A DNA stretch of 64,000 nucleotides from Spinacia oleracea (taxonomy: Eukaryota; Streptophyta; Magnoliopsida; Caryophyllales; Amaranthaceae). The position numbers were made by a program, and so were the translations under genes. Positions 36,311-47,538 of the stretch are shown here, one piece after another. The stretch covers positions 145,359,861-145,423,860 of the forward strand of contig NC_079492.1 in the NCBI RefSeq assembly GCF_020520425.1, written 5' to 3'. Position 1 is the stretch's first letter, and each line of letters starts with the position of its first letter. A model generated the notes under the pieces. The model saw only the letters and a list, made by a program, of their open reading frames with translations, ran no database searches and had not been told where the DNA came from.

Positions 36311-38985
36311 AGAGAGTGATGAGAACAAAAACCTAAATTTGTAGTTTGCTAGCGATTGTGTCGAGGTCGCCAGTGGGAGTGAAGTCGCCAATCGTAACTT
36401 AGTTCTCCGATTAGCCGTTGGTAGTGGTGAGTTCGTCAATGAATTCGTCGATGGTTGCCTTAGGTTGTATGTCCAGGGAAGAAGAAAGAGGCAAAGAAAA
36501 AACCTAGGGGTTGTATGTCCAGGGATGAAGAAAGAGGGAAAAGAAAAACCTAGGGTGAAATTGGGTTTTGCGAAAGTCTTGGCGCCAGGAAATGAATGAA
36601 AATAGAGACCCGTTATGTTAAATGACGGCTCTTTTGCTATTTTCCAATTATTTTTTACGAGAAGTGGTGGGTCCCTTGATACATAAGAGACCCGTTAAGT
36701 AAATAAAGGGTTTATTGCTTCTTTTATTTTATTTTGCACGGCATTTAAATGGCCCCTTTTATACGCTAGAGACCCGTTAAATCAGATAACAGGTCTTTTA
36801 TTTTTCACCCCTCTAATTTTAATGGGCCATTTAACTCATAAGAGAGCCGTTATCTATAATATTAGATCTCTTAAATTAAAGAGACCCTTTACGTCGACCA
36901 ACGGGTCTTTTCTAAAGGGTCTCTTTTCCCATTTTTGTAGTAGTGATCGATACTCCCATTAGGGATGACTGCCAGGGATATCATGGGCTAACCAGGTTGT
37001 TGATTTAACCGAGAAATCCCTTAACGTCGTGGGTCCTCAGATTGGGGTACCGCTTATGTCGAGGATAGGGATTGGAAATCCCTGAATTTTTTGAACCTAC
37101 TTCTGGGGTATAACAGTGAGGAGTTTGAGAATATCCCACTATTTGGAGTGAAGGATAAAATCAGAAACAACAAGGTTCGTATCAACATTATTAATGTTAT
37201 TGTTAAGAAAAGACAGGAGGTCAGTTTGATCGCCCAATTATCAAGCCAGAAGTTGATAGAATTTCCATTCCCAATTTTCCATCGGATTACCTTCCTAAGA
37301 ATATCTCGTTGCTTTAAGATATCGTGCCAAATCTGAGAATGTTGATGATTTGGTTTACAATCAAAAAAGGAAGCGTTGGAAAGATATTTCTTTCTAATAA
37401 TTGAAACCCAAAGACTGTTACTACTTTGGAGAATTTTCCAACCTAGTTTATCTAGAAAAGCCCTATTCTGAGGTCTTGTTTTCCGTAGCCCTAAACCACC
37501 CAAATATTTAGGCTTACAAATAGTGACCCAAGAAATAAGAGGAGTAGAGTTTGACTGGAAAGTTTGTTTCCAGAAGAAGTTTCTATGGGCCGAATCTAGT
37601 TGTACATTGACAAGTCTTGAGGCAATAAAAAAGAGGAGCATACATAAGCCGGGAGAGCTTCAAGATTACTCTGGACTAGAACAACTCTCCCTGCTTTGGA
37701 GAGATAATTAGCATGCCAGGCGTTAGTTCTGCTTTCATTTTTCTGCAGAATAGTAGCAAAATCTCGTCTACTAGGTTTGTATGATGATAAAGAGATTCCA
37801 AGATATCTCCCCAGTGACATGGACTTGTCATAGAGAAAATATTTGCTAAATTATCCTTTCTATGATTGGACACAAGTTTTGAACAAACAATAGATGACTT
37901 GTAAAAATCAACAAGTTTCCCAGAAAGCGAACAGAAATCATTAATAGTATTCCTTAGGGTTTGGCATGCAGAGTTTGTGACTTTGCAGAAGAGGAGGCTA
38001 TCATCTGCAGGAGGCAAGAAATTTTTGGTGTGCAAGGAGAAACTTTGATCCCACCCCATTTGTCGGATTCGTGGTTTTTAAGTTAAGTATAAAAATGAAT
38101 ACCTCTATACACAGAATGAAAAGATAAGGTGAGAGAGGGCCTCCCTGACGTATCCCCGTGAAGGGGAGAAATGTTCTGTAGTAGCACCATTAATTTTTAA
38201 AGAGTAGGAAACCGTTGTGATGCATGCTTTATATCCATTAAGGGGGAAAATCGAAAGCCTCTAAGGTTGCCCAGAGAAAGTCCCATTCAACCCTATCATA
38301 GGATTTTTCCATATCAAGTTTGAGTGCACACCAACCTATTTTGGATTTGGAATTTTGGAATGTATTAAGAACTTCTTGCACAATAAGTAGGTTATCATGA
38401 ATAGATCTTTCTGGGGTGAAAGCATTCTGAAACGAGCTTATATGATTTTGAAGAATCGGATTTAGCCTAGCCACAAGTAGTTTAGCAATAGCCTTGTAAA
38501 TAGTGTTGCACAGACTTAGTGGTCTAAAATGATTAGGATTTTTCGGGTTATCATTCTTGGGGATAAGAGCAATGATTGTATGATTGAGAAATTTTGGAAT
38601 TTTTCCATGATAGAAAAATCCTTGTATTGCTGAAATAACTTCTTTCTCGACTATGGGCCAGTAAACTTGAAAGAATTTAGGGTCGAAACCATCTGAACCT
38701 GGTGATTTATCATGCATGATTCATATCAAAGAACACATTTTTTATCTCCTCGTCAGAGTAGGGGAGAACTAGATTGTGTTGTTCTTGAACGGAAACAAAA
38801 GAAGGAAGGAAGGAGAGGTCTATTGACCTAGGTGAGGGATAGGGTGATTTAAAACGTTGTTTGAATGAAGTTACAAGCTTATCTGAGACAGTTCTTGGGT
38901 AGGATTCCCATAGACCAACATCATTTTGGATTGCAAAGAGACAACTTTATTTAGTTGTATTGGCAAATTTTCCTTAAAGTATAGA

Positions 38986-39092
38986 TACAAGTTTAAATTA
39001 AGTTGCACTCTGTAATTTACAAATTTGAAAGTTTGAGATTTTAATTGACAAAGGTGCAATTTTATTGAGTTGTATTTGGTAAATTTTCCTAA
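38986..39092. mobile_element. Right-half fragment of the GGAAAATTTGGC MITE family
   Basis: ATTTTAATTGACAAAG, then TTTATTGAGTTGTATTTGG and TAAATTTTCC, match the right end of the 23575 element. The left part is missing. Confidence 0.5.
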
Positions 39093-39239
39093 ATACATAG
39101 AGAGTGATAGAGAGTAAAATCCTCTTAAGATATTAAAATTTTACAGATGCGGATTGGGGTGGGAGTCTAGACTCCAGACACCCGCCTGGACACCCTACAA
39201 CCACCCGTTTGGACACCGGCCGATCGACTTCGGGATATA

Positions 39240-39590
39240 TATTGTTATTTTATGTGAGACAATTTAATTTCTTGGTTTGCCAAGCGACAACATGCATTGT
39301 CCATATCTAGTGCAGAAGAAGAATATGTGTTACAAATGTTGTTGTAGAGGCATGCTGGTTTCGTAATCTCTTTCTTGAGCTACATTGTCATTTACGTAAG
39401 GCCACCATTGTTTACTGTGATAATGTCAGTGCAATTTATGTCACTCATTATGTTGGGCCAAGTGTAGGTGCACGCTCCACGTTCCTTCACTATATCAATT
39501 CGCAAATATTTTCATGAAAGGTTTTCCGCGACAATTATATTTGGATTTTAGAAACAAGATTAGCGTATGACCTCCTCCCCATATGCTGCA
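39240..39590 (+). mobile_element. Copia-type RNase H fossil
   Basis: Decayed coding sequence resembling the C-terminal RNase H of Ty1/copia pol, with short recognisable stretches such as ISWF and ISSAEEEY. It is broken in several places and lacks its LTRs and the rest of pol. Likely an old fragment. Confidence 0.6.
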
Positions 39591-39720
39591 AGGTTGCGAT
39601 AGGGAGTAAAATTCTCTTAGGATATTAATTAAAATAGACTTTTAGTCACATTAGATTTACTAATACAATTAGGCTTAACGTTATAACAACCTATCAATAT
39701 TATCAATGGATTACACTTTA

Positions 39721-39989
39721 CACTACAAGAAATTGTACTATTAACGACGGGAAATCCCGTCGCTAAAGGCCAATAATTGTTGATTAACGACGGGATTTTC
39801 CGTCGCGAACCCGTCATAAAAGGGGGCCGTCGTTAATGGAAAATCCCGTCATTAACCCGTCGTAAAAGACATTTGCGACGGTTGTTTCCGTCTTTATTGG
39901 GTTGTTATCCCCGTCGCAAAAACCCTTTTACGACGAGATTTTTATCCGTAGTTATTAGGTTTTCATAAAAGATATAAATTTTTGTAGTG
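39721..39989. mobile_element. CACTA MITE, copy 1
   Basis: Ends CACTACAAGAAATTGT and AAATTTTTGTAGTG with 3-bp duplication TTA. The interior consists of ACGACGGG/CCCGTCGT motifs that pair with each other. 269 bp. Confidence 0.9.
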
Positions 39990-40494
39990 TTAATTCACTG
40001 AATTTTACACAATTTAACGTAGAGAATCTTAACACAAATTTGTCAGGCTGCATCCTTCCTGGCCTAATCCTGTTGCTCTTCCTATTTCTTAATGAGGTGC
40101 CATTTAATTGAGTCTTCCGTACCACGCAAAAGAAAATAGCTTTCAAAATTGAGTATTTCACGTATTCATAAAATTGTCCCCTAAATTCAAGCTTTCAAAA
40201 TTTCAACAATAACAGGCTATCAAATAGAAATTTGAAAGGCTGATATGCATTTCACGTTTTTAAATTCCATGCACTGTTTGACCACTTCTTTCACTACAAG
40301 TTATGTTAACCAGCAATTTCATTATCATATCTGAAGTAGCTAGGTTCACTGTTCACATAAGCAAATAACGCATGTTTAACAATAGATTTGATCAAAACTT
40401 GTCCTAAATTTATTTGCTACTCCCTTTCATAATAATATTTACACTTAATTTGAACAAATATTTTTAAAACCAAGCAAAGAAATTGTACTACTCT

Positions 40495-40763
40495 CACTAC
40501 AAAAAATTGTACCATTAACGACGGAAAATCTCATCGCTAAATACCAATAATTGTTGATTAATGACGGGATTTTTTGTCACCAACCCGTCATAAAAGGGGG
40601 TCGTCGTTAATGGAAAGTCCCGTCGTTAACCCGTCATAAAAGACATTTGCGACTGTTATTCCCGTCTTTGTTTGATTGTTAGCCCCGTCGCAAAAGACTT
40701 TTGCAACGGGATTTTTGACCCGTCGTAATTAGGTTGTCGTTAAAGATATAAATTTTTGTAGTG
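40495..40763. mobile_element. CACTA MITE, copy 2
   Basis: Same family, length and orientation as copy 1. Ends CACTACAAAAAATTGT and AAATTTTTGTAGTG, 3-bp duplication TCT. Confidence 0.9.
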
Positions 40764-41241
40764 TCTATCAAAATTGTATTATTATCTAGCTGTCACCTTA
40801 GGGAAGACAACCCTCTAGAAGGACCTCCTCCCTTAAGGGAAAGCAAAACAAACAGAGGTACACAACCTCAAAAATAGGCCTAACTATACTAAACTACTAA
40901 AGGACACATTAAGCATAGTTGCAAGATTTAAAGCCAAGCTAAATCAGCCTGCTTTACATTCCTCCTTATAAGCTGTACAACTCTATTTTTGACTAAAACT
41001 TGTATATCTTTTACTGTTTTGCTGGTTCGGTACACCTTAATTAAGGTTCTAGAGAGCATCATTCATTGTTTTTTCCATATGATACAAACAATAGCAGCAT
41101 AATAAACCTTCCTTCTGACACTGCTACCCTTGTAGTTTATGTGGATCAAACACATCAATTCGAACAAATATTAAGACAAAAGGATATTGATTATTGTTTT
41201 AAAAGGTGGGTGTGATAGTCATCCAAAAACTATATGGAGCA

Positions 41242-41411
41242 GCCAATTGCCTGTTGAATTGGTTCAGTGGTGACTGGGGATGAATTTGGTAGGGAGAACT
41301 CATGTTCGATCCCCCGCAACAACAATTGGGAGGGGACTGGAACCTATCCACCCAGAACTCGCCCCGAATCTGGATTAGCCCTAAGGGTGAACCGGGTGCT
41401 AACACAAAAAA
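41242..41411 (+). mobile_element. tRNA-derived SINE, full copy
   Basis: The head has an A-box-like TGGTTCAGTGGTGACTGG and a B box GTTCGATCCCC. The body carries GAACTCGCCCCGAATCTGG and ends ACCGGGTGCTAACAC plus an A tail. A 17-bp target duplication AAAAACTATATGGAGCA flanks it (41225-41241 and 41412-41428). About 170 bp; second copy at 11124-11289. Confidence 0.9.
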
Positions 41412-42006
41412 AAAAACTATATGGAGCAAAGGGTACCCGATAACTTTCCTCTTAATATCTTCGTCTCTAAATATATCCTTCAAGGTGACGTTCCCACACA
41501 AACAACTGAACAACACGCCTTTACAGAGAATCATGAGTTGACCCAAGCAGTTAGATACTTAGATACCATCTTTCCACCTTTGCAACGGGGGTTTTATTCT
41601 GACGGTCTCATGCACCGCTTCTTGCAAGGATACTTCATCTTACCTTAAAATAAAAATACATACACACGTCTTCTCCATTTGTCATAAATGCCCAACATTC
41701 CGACCCATTTAACAATACTTGTCTGATAGACTGATACAAAACTATACATGAATTGGAATTTTGTGAAAATTAATTTATTAATAAATACGTAGATAGTACA
41801 TATATAATGCATGGGGCTATTATTGGTTGGGACCAATAGACATTCCCTATTGTAGAGTGATACAATGACAACATGTATGATAAGGACTTTGTGATAATAT
41901 AGTCATTGGACACATGAGCATGCATGGACGTACGCAATGACTTCAATATAATAATAATTAATTCTCAACTTTAATATATTGTCACTATATTTAGTCGATT
42001 ATATAT

Positions 42007-42220
42007 CACTACAAGAATTTGTATCTTTAACGACAACCTAATTACGACGGGTCAAAAATCCCGTCGCAAAAGCCTTTTACGACGGGGCTAACAACCAAAC
42101 AATGACGGGAATAACCGTCGCAAATGTCTTTTACGACGGAATTTTCTATTAACGACGGCCCCCTTTTATGACGGGTTCACGACAGGAAATCCCGTCGTTA
42201 ATAGTAAAATTTCTTGTATG
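42007..42220. mobile_element. CACTA MITE, copy 3 (inverted), in the bHLH promoter
   Basis: Starts CACTACAAGAATTTGT; the right end CTTGTATG has decayed from CTTGTAGTG. 3-bp duplication TAT. The interior runs in the opposite direction to copies 1 and 2 and is about 55 bp shorter. It ends 253 bp before the bHLH start codon. Confidence 0.85.
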
Positions 42221-42229
42221 TATCTTTGT

Positions 42230-42289
42230 CAAAAGTGTGAAGACAAGAAAATTCACACTCAAAAGTGTGAAGACAAGAAGGTTCACACT
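42230..42289. promoter_or_regulatory. Two 30-bp direct repeats with inverted GTGTGAA motif
   Basis: CAAAAGTGTGAAGACAAGAA plus ten bases ending TTCACACT is repeated head to tail with two changed bases. Each unit holds AGTGTGAA and its inverse TTCACACT 12 bp apart, so four half-sites lie about 185-245 bp upstream of the bHLH ATG. A role as a factor-binding site is inference. Confidence 0.5.
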
Positions 42290-42429
42290 ATTATTATGAT
42301 TGGAAAATTCAAGGATGCCAACACTTTCACAGGCTATGCATCTTGGATCCAAATATATGTCATCATTATTTAAGAGTAGTTCCATTTGATAATTAACTTC
42401 AATATAATTCTCCACATATAATTTCCATC

Positions 42430-42437
42430 ATATATAA
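42430..42437 (+). promoter_or_regulatory. Likely TATA box of the bHLH gene
   Basis: CATATATAATTA lies about 44 bp upstream of the ATG at 42474, which would give a very short 5' UTR. Other AT-rich stretches nearby could also serve. Confidence 0.4.
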
Positions 42438-42473
42438 TTATTAGTATTTAATTATAATCATAATATTAAGACT

Positions 42474-43721
42474 ATGGTGCAAACTAGATCACCCTCCACC
42501 TCACCTGATTGGCTCATTAATCCTAATCCACCACCAAACTTCACATCATTATCCCTTAAACAACGCCTCCAAACTATAGTAGAGAGTAAGCCAGGGTTGT
42601 TGTATGCAATATCTTGGCAATTGACATCTAATGCTAAGAACACCATGACGATGGCGGCGAGCCGCCCTGTGTTGGTGTGTTCAGATGGTTATTTGAAAAG
42701 CTCCGTTAGGAGCAATGTAGTTTCGAAACACAATGAGGGCATGGAAGAGCTTGGGGAGAGAGTTATGTCTGAATGGTTTTACGCCGTGTCGTTAAGCAAA
42801 GTCCTAGAGATTGAGGAAAAGGATATGTTAATAGGGAAAGCCATGAGTTCAGGCACCTATTTGTGGCTAATTGGCTACTCTTCAGGGTGTGAACGGGCGA
42901 AGGAAGCTTTATTGCACAATGTTCGTACTCTGGTGTTCATACCTGTTGTTGCCTCAGGTGAAGTTATTGAAGTTGGATCCTTGGATGAGATCAACGAAGA
43001 TAGGAGCTTAATTGAGCTCACCCGCTTAATATTTAATGGTAATGGTAATGATAATTGTAATAGTAATAGTAATAGTAATAGTAATATTTCCTGCAGCAAA
43101 AGTGGCATCAGAGCTTCTGCAGGTGCGCCTGCAGGTGCAGGCGCACCTGCAGGCACAATGCAGCGTAGCAACCATGTAGAGGCAGAGAGGCAGAGGAGAG
43201 ACAAGCTCAACCAGCGTTTTTACGCGCTACGCGCAGTAGTTCCCTACGTCTCAAAGATGGACAAAGCGTCACTTCTTTCTGATGCAGTCACATACATCAA
43301 CGAGCTTAAAACTTCAGTACAAGAATTGGAAGAACAAATCAGAGGACTTCAATCAGCCAAAAATATTACTGCAGTTAGTACTACTCTTAGTAGTACTAAT
43401 AATACTACGCCACGTATGCATGGTCAGCATCATCTTCCTCATGTGAAAACTAGTGTTTGGGCGGTGGAAGTTGAGGTAGACGTGAAACCGATAGGTAAGC
43501 AAGTGGTAATCCGGGTTCAAACATCGGGTTTGGATCACCCGGAAGCAAGATTAATGAATGTGCTGAAAGAATTGCGTCTGGAAATTTGCTACGCAACAAT
43601 ATCAAATGTCAATGAGGTTGTGTTTCAGAATGTTATTGCTACGTTGCCATCTTATCCTGATGAGATAATTAGTACTCAAGAAGGCTTGACTAATGCTATT
43701 CGTGAGAGGCTGCATTATTGA
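42474..43721 (+). CDS. MYC-type bHLH transcription factor, AtbHLH14-like (IIId)
   Basis: Nuclear DNA-binding protein of 415 aa, single exon, which is usual for subgroup IIId/IIIe bHLHs. The N-terminal bHLH-MYC_N region spans about residues 25-188, with [20 protein letters not shown] at 28-47, WFYAVSLSK at 101-109 and [19 protein letters not shown] at 141-159; the acidic middle of this domain is shorter than in MYC2. A low-complexity linker ([16 protein letters not shown], then [12 protein letters not shown]) occupies 189-227. The bHLH domain is about 232-285 with [10 protein letters not shown]234, E238 and R242 are the E-box-contacting triad. The C-terminal ACT-like domain (about 328-414) starts near [20 protein letters not shown]. 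Subgroup IIId members repress or tune jasmonate responses; this is inferred for this gene. A CACTA MITE and a tandem 30-bp repeat lie upstream. Its last third is duplicated at 48277 and a decayed paralog lies at 53090-61107. Confidence 0.93.
   Translation: MVQTRSPSTSPDWLINPNPPPNFTSLSLKQRLQTIVESKPGLLYAISWQLTSNAKNTMTMAASRPVLVCSDGYLKSSVRSNVVSKHNEGMEELGERVMSEWFYAVSLSKVLEIEEKDMLIGKAMSSGTYLWLIGYSSGCERAKEALLHNVRTLVFIPVVASGEVIEVGSLDEINEDRSLIELTRLIFNGNGNDNCNSNSNSNSNISCSKSGIRASAGAPAGAGAPAGTMQRSNHVEAERQRRDKLNQRFYALRAVVPYVSKMDKASLLSDAVTYINELKTSVQELEEQIRGLQSAKNITAVSTTLSSTNNTTPRMHGQHHLPHVKTSVWAVEVEVDVKPIGKQVVIRVQTSGLDHPEARLMNVLKELRLEICYATISNVNEVVFQNVIATLPSYPDEIISTQEGLTNAIRERLHY
43119..43150. repeat. Inverted repeat inside the bHLH coding sequence
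   Basis: GCAGGTGCGCCTGC and its exact inverse GCAGGCGCACCTGC are separated by 4 bp. They encode the Ala-Gly-Pro linker just before the bHLH domain. CAGGTG E-box-like cores occur in it. Confidence 0.85.
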
Positions 43722-44134
43722 TCGATGACCTTAATTTATTGCTGCTTAATTAATTAGTTATGTAAAGTTGGTGTTTTTTTTTGTTTTTTTTTTGGCGTGA
43801 AATGGTCATAAGAGCAATGCAAACTGTGTTACAATTGGGGATAAAGGATATGAGCCGGTAAACTATCATACACAGATTCTCAATATTAACCACAAGATTT
43901 CAAGTCTTACTAGTGAAATATCATGATACTACTTCTTTTTTTTTCTCTTTAGTGGTATGCTCTTGATTGTGATAAAGTTATGTCTTTGTACGTGTGATTA
44001 GTTAATCAATTCATGGTATTATTGGTATATGTGAAGAAGAGTCAAACTACTTACAAATTAAAAAAATCATTGTTTTGTTTGAGATCATTTTTAGAAGATA
44101 AGAGTAAAGAAAACCTAACCTAGTTTCTAGAAGA
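43387..44134 (+). repeat. Duplicated segment, copy 1 (bHLH 3' third plus flank)
   Basis: Runs from codon 305 of the bHLH gene through its stop and about 410 bp of 3' flank, ending TTTCTAGAAGA. It matches 48277-50934 (minus the MULE) with about half a dozen substitutions and a few homopolymer length changes, so roughly 99% identical. It ends exactly where the Helitron-type CTAG end begins. Confidence 0.9.
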
Positions 44135-45002
44135 CTAGTCTTATATGCACGCGATGCGTGCGAGTGTATTAAAAATTTATGCTATTACAACACCTTCAGT
44201 ATAATTATCTTTCGCCCAGTTATGACCTGCCCTAAACTGCCCAAAGACGGAGTTATCATGTCAGAAAATCTGCTCAGAACCACAACCAAGTTGGATGTCT
44301 TCAACCAAAAAGATCAGAGTTGCTACCCAACGCCTTAGATTTCATCACAACACAAATAGCAAAGAATAAACTATGAATTGATATGTATAAAAGCCTTTCC
44401 ATGATCATATGACACAAAAGAAACAAAGTCACTGATTAAGATAAACCACATTCCTATAAATTTATCTAGCATCACAGCCATTACACCATAAGGAACATAT
44501 TTTCTCCTACGGAATTGGTATTTGGATGCAACCTAACATTCACATCTATATACAATGAATTAAAGTAAATATGATATTAGTGTATTTAACAAAGTAATTC
44601 TCGGTAGTAGGAGAAGTCGTCTATTTGAAAGGCTCACGCGCGGCAAGACCAATAGATCGACCTACAGAACACTCCCGTGTTCTTTATCTCGTCATAGCAA
44701 GAAACAATATACTTCATGCACATGCATGTAAACAACCAACATTCCGCAACGCTATCATAGTTGGAATAACTATGAAAGAGAGATATAAGAGCTTCAGTGT
44801 GTTTAACAATCAGATCAAGATCATTGATCTCACTGAAATCCTCTAAGATAAGGTAAATTATCATCATCAACTCTAATCAACCCACAAATTAGTCACATAA
44901 AAACATAATTTTTGAGGAAAAATAAAGCTGAAACAATAGTTTTTCAAAGGTTTACTCAGAGTTCCAAAGGTCAGAAACTCTAGTCCACACTAAGTTATCG
45001 GG

Positions 45003-45075
45003 TCCATGAGCACGGCCCGAGGAACGAACCGATCGCAACTCACTTTGGTGTAGTACACATGAAAGATCTAACTCT
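45003..45075 (-). pseudogene. Beta-tubulin-like fragment
   Basis: The minus strand reads ELDLSCVYYTKVSCDRFVPR followed by AVLMD, then diverges and stops. Beta-tubulin has [20 protein letters not shown] at the same place, so the run VYY..-SC.[10 protein letters not shown] is a good match to the end of the first exon region. Conserved E and N of YYNEA are changed and the tubulin sequence stops after LMD, so it is a captured or decayed piece. It lies in the Helitron-type insert. Confidence 0.55.
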
Positions 45076-47538
45076 CCTTCTGCTCCCCGAGCCTCCTGAT
45101 TGTACTTCTCACGGTTTCTGCACTGGCGGTGCTGTTATTCAAACATAGAAAACAAATAAGTAAAGAAATAAAAAGAAAGAAATTATGTATAATTAGCATA
45201 AATGGATGCATAAAACTAATACCCCAATCAACAAAACGTCACAAATGTGAACTACAAACTCAATCAAGCTATTGAGTGGAATCCTTGGTCACTACCAATA
45301 GTTGTTGGAATTTCGAAAGATGCCTTCAGAGTATCTGTGAATCAGAAGCCTAAAAAAGTTTGTTGTTTGACACTTCTACCAGCTCTTAAGACGTTGTATG
45401 GGATCTCAAATCGTATCATATTCATTTGTATCAGACAATCAACTCTAATCTGAACTCTGAAACGCAAGTATATGTATATGAACTGCTGCTAATCTGCTAT
45501 AGACTTTAGTGTTAAGGGATAGAGAATACATTTCATCAATTTTTTCTAGGTCATTTTATGGGTCTAAATATATAAATATTTTGTTTTTATTCTGGTTATA
45601 TTAGGCATCTCCTTCCTCTGTTGTTTTTCTTATTCCATATGAGTGGCGTTGCAATGCTAGTACTTCACCTATTTCTATACATGTATATGTTGACCTAATA
45701 AGGATAATATCACAATTATCATAAGTTGAATGCTGGTATGTTGGTATTTAGACTACTTTCTGTTTATATTAACTGCATGCCAGCTGCAGTGTTGCTGAAG
45801 CAGAATAAACGTTGTATGCAGCACCTTTACCTGATATACATAAATTCAAAGTGGTTGGATAATCATTCTAATAGATTAATAACATTCTTCTTTCTCGTTA
45901 CTTATCATTTTTTCTTGTTCTTCTTTTAATAAATTCCTTCAAAATCAAGGCTTTCTAATCGGCGTTTCAAATGAAAATGATATTCAAGTACTACTGATTT
46001 TACATCTCAAAAATCCATCTATAAATTCAATTTTTTTTTCCACTGATTATTCTGCTGGCCTATTTCAGTTTAATAACCACTATAAAGCATTAAATGAAAA
46101 CATCTCACACAGTTGAATAAGAAAGTATGTTTCACAAAATTTAATCAATTAAGTTGGTAATAAAAAATTATATAAAATAATTATAAGGCAAGAAAAAATG
46201 TTCGTAAAGTTCGTCTAAGGAAAAATTAGACATCATCTCTATTTAAGAACAAAATACAATTTAATACTCATGGCCATACGAAAATATAAATTGTAATACT
46301 AAAGTAAAGAAATCAAACAATGTACGGAGTAATAATCATACCCTTTAAACAATGTACTACGTGATACTTACGCGCATAATTGGTTCTTCTTTTGGCATTT
46401 TCGCGTCCTTTTTGTTACGGGGTGAGTGATTGTCCTTGTTGTCATTTTTTAACCTTCCATCTCAACATTCGATCTTGCATAACTTTATCTTCATTTTCTT
46501 CTATCATAAAACTCCAAAATTACACATTAAATTATCAATATTATTACAATATTTAAATCTCTAATATTATTATAACCTTAAACATATTACTTAACCAAAT
46601 TACTTTTATTATTTTTTCTTAATTAAAGTCATAGAGCATGTAGTCTAAAATACGATTTGACCCGCTCACCTGAAAATAGGGAAGCCTAAAGGTCGTAACT
46701 CGTAAGGGTAGTAAGACCTTTAATCTAAGACAATCATAAGTAATCAAAGACCACTAAAAGAGTAAAAGGCTCTTATCTATCAAAACCTAAACAGTAAACT
46801 CCATTCTCTTATTTGGCATTAACAACAACACCACCAACATCAACGAAGGAGATATAAGTGAAAATGGAGACAATAATCCCCACCTTTCTCTCCTCCCGTT
46901 GTTTCATCTCAAGAGACTCAAATCATCAACTATGTCCTGATTATCTCTCCCTCCATAATTTTATCACCCTTGCACATAAGACTTTCCGCTGAGGCGCCGG
47001 CTATTGGAACCGTCCAATTAACTTATCCATGTTGTTGGAGTTCATGTGGGGTTTATATCGACAAATCTCGAATTCGATTAAGACGACTCTTGGATCACTA
47101 CCCATTTAAATACGACATGCATATCAGGTATCTGCACCTATTGGGGTTTTCGTCGTCGTTTCGCTACCGGTGGTGTGGTGTGGTGATATATACTTTTGTT
47201 TTAGTTAATTTTGAATTCCTTGGTCTTGGGTGTCAGTGAATTTTTTGGCTTGATAATCTTATTGATTTTTAACATTTATTTGAGAATTGTATTTTTTTGG
47301 CTTGATAATCTTATTGTTTTTATTACCAACTAATAAACTACAATTGTAGTCTATCACGATCCAAAACTCAAAGTAATTGGCGTTTTTTTTAAGACATACC
47401 CAGATGAGAAAATGAACCAAATACATGAAGAATTAGAAATAAGAATGTTTTTTTTTTCAATTGATTGACAAAAGATTGTATTTTTCAATCAAATTAGCAA
47501 TTAAACAAAATGGTAAGAGGATATTCATAGTTTCATAC

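Larger units (their letters stand above)
31944..36945. mobile_element. CACTA (En/Spm) element, non-autonomous, 5.0 kb
   Basis: Ends CACTACTACAAAAATAGG and CCATTTTTGTAGTAGTG are inverted, flanked by the 3-bp duplication ATC (31941-31943 and 36946-36948). Both ends carry many subterminal AGAGACCC/GGGTCTCT repeats, the usual transposase-binding layout. No TNPD-like transposase ORF was found. The interior (32.5-36.6 kb) looks like intron-rich genic DNA. It is inserted in the LINE between two parts of its zinc-binding region. Confidence 0.9.
30894..38925 (-). mobile_element. L1-type LINE pol region, split by a CACTA element
   Basis: In minus-strand order: RT (38717-38238) with SPGSDGFDPKFFQ, RPLSLCNTIYK and the motif-A-like LDMEKSYDRVEWDF; then ADDSLLFCK (about 38010), the catalytic ADD motif; then WVTICKPKYLGGLGLRK (37641-37054). 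After the CACTA insertion come the zinc-binding region CPLCDTYIENINHLFIQC (31935-31708) and an RNase H domain (31412-31047) with FDGS, AFMAEVCALHKGL and EGDN. Several frame changes and stops separate the blocks, so it is inactive. The 3' A tail is at 30894-30904. ORF1 and the endonuclease are absent, so it is 5'-truncated; its 5' border is approximate. A C-terminal RNase H occurs in some plant L1 lineages. Confidence 0.88.
30549..38981. mobile_element. Mutator-like MITE copy split by a LINE
   Basis: The left end GGTAAAAATTTATCAAATAA with ATTACAACC blocks and the right end TTGTATTGGCAAATTTTCC match the 23575 family. TAAAGT lies beside both ends. Nearly all of the interval is a later LINE, itself carrying a CACTA element; the MITE itself is about 400 bp. 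Confidence 0.5.

Noticed and set aside
42875-43210. 111-codon minus-strand ORF
   Set aside because: Antisense shadow of the bHLH gene created by its simple repeats.
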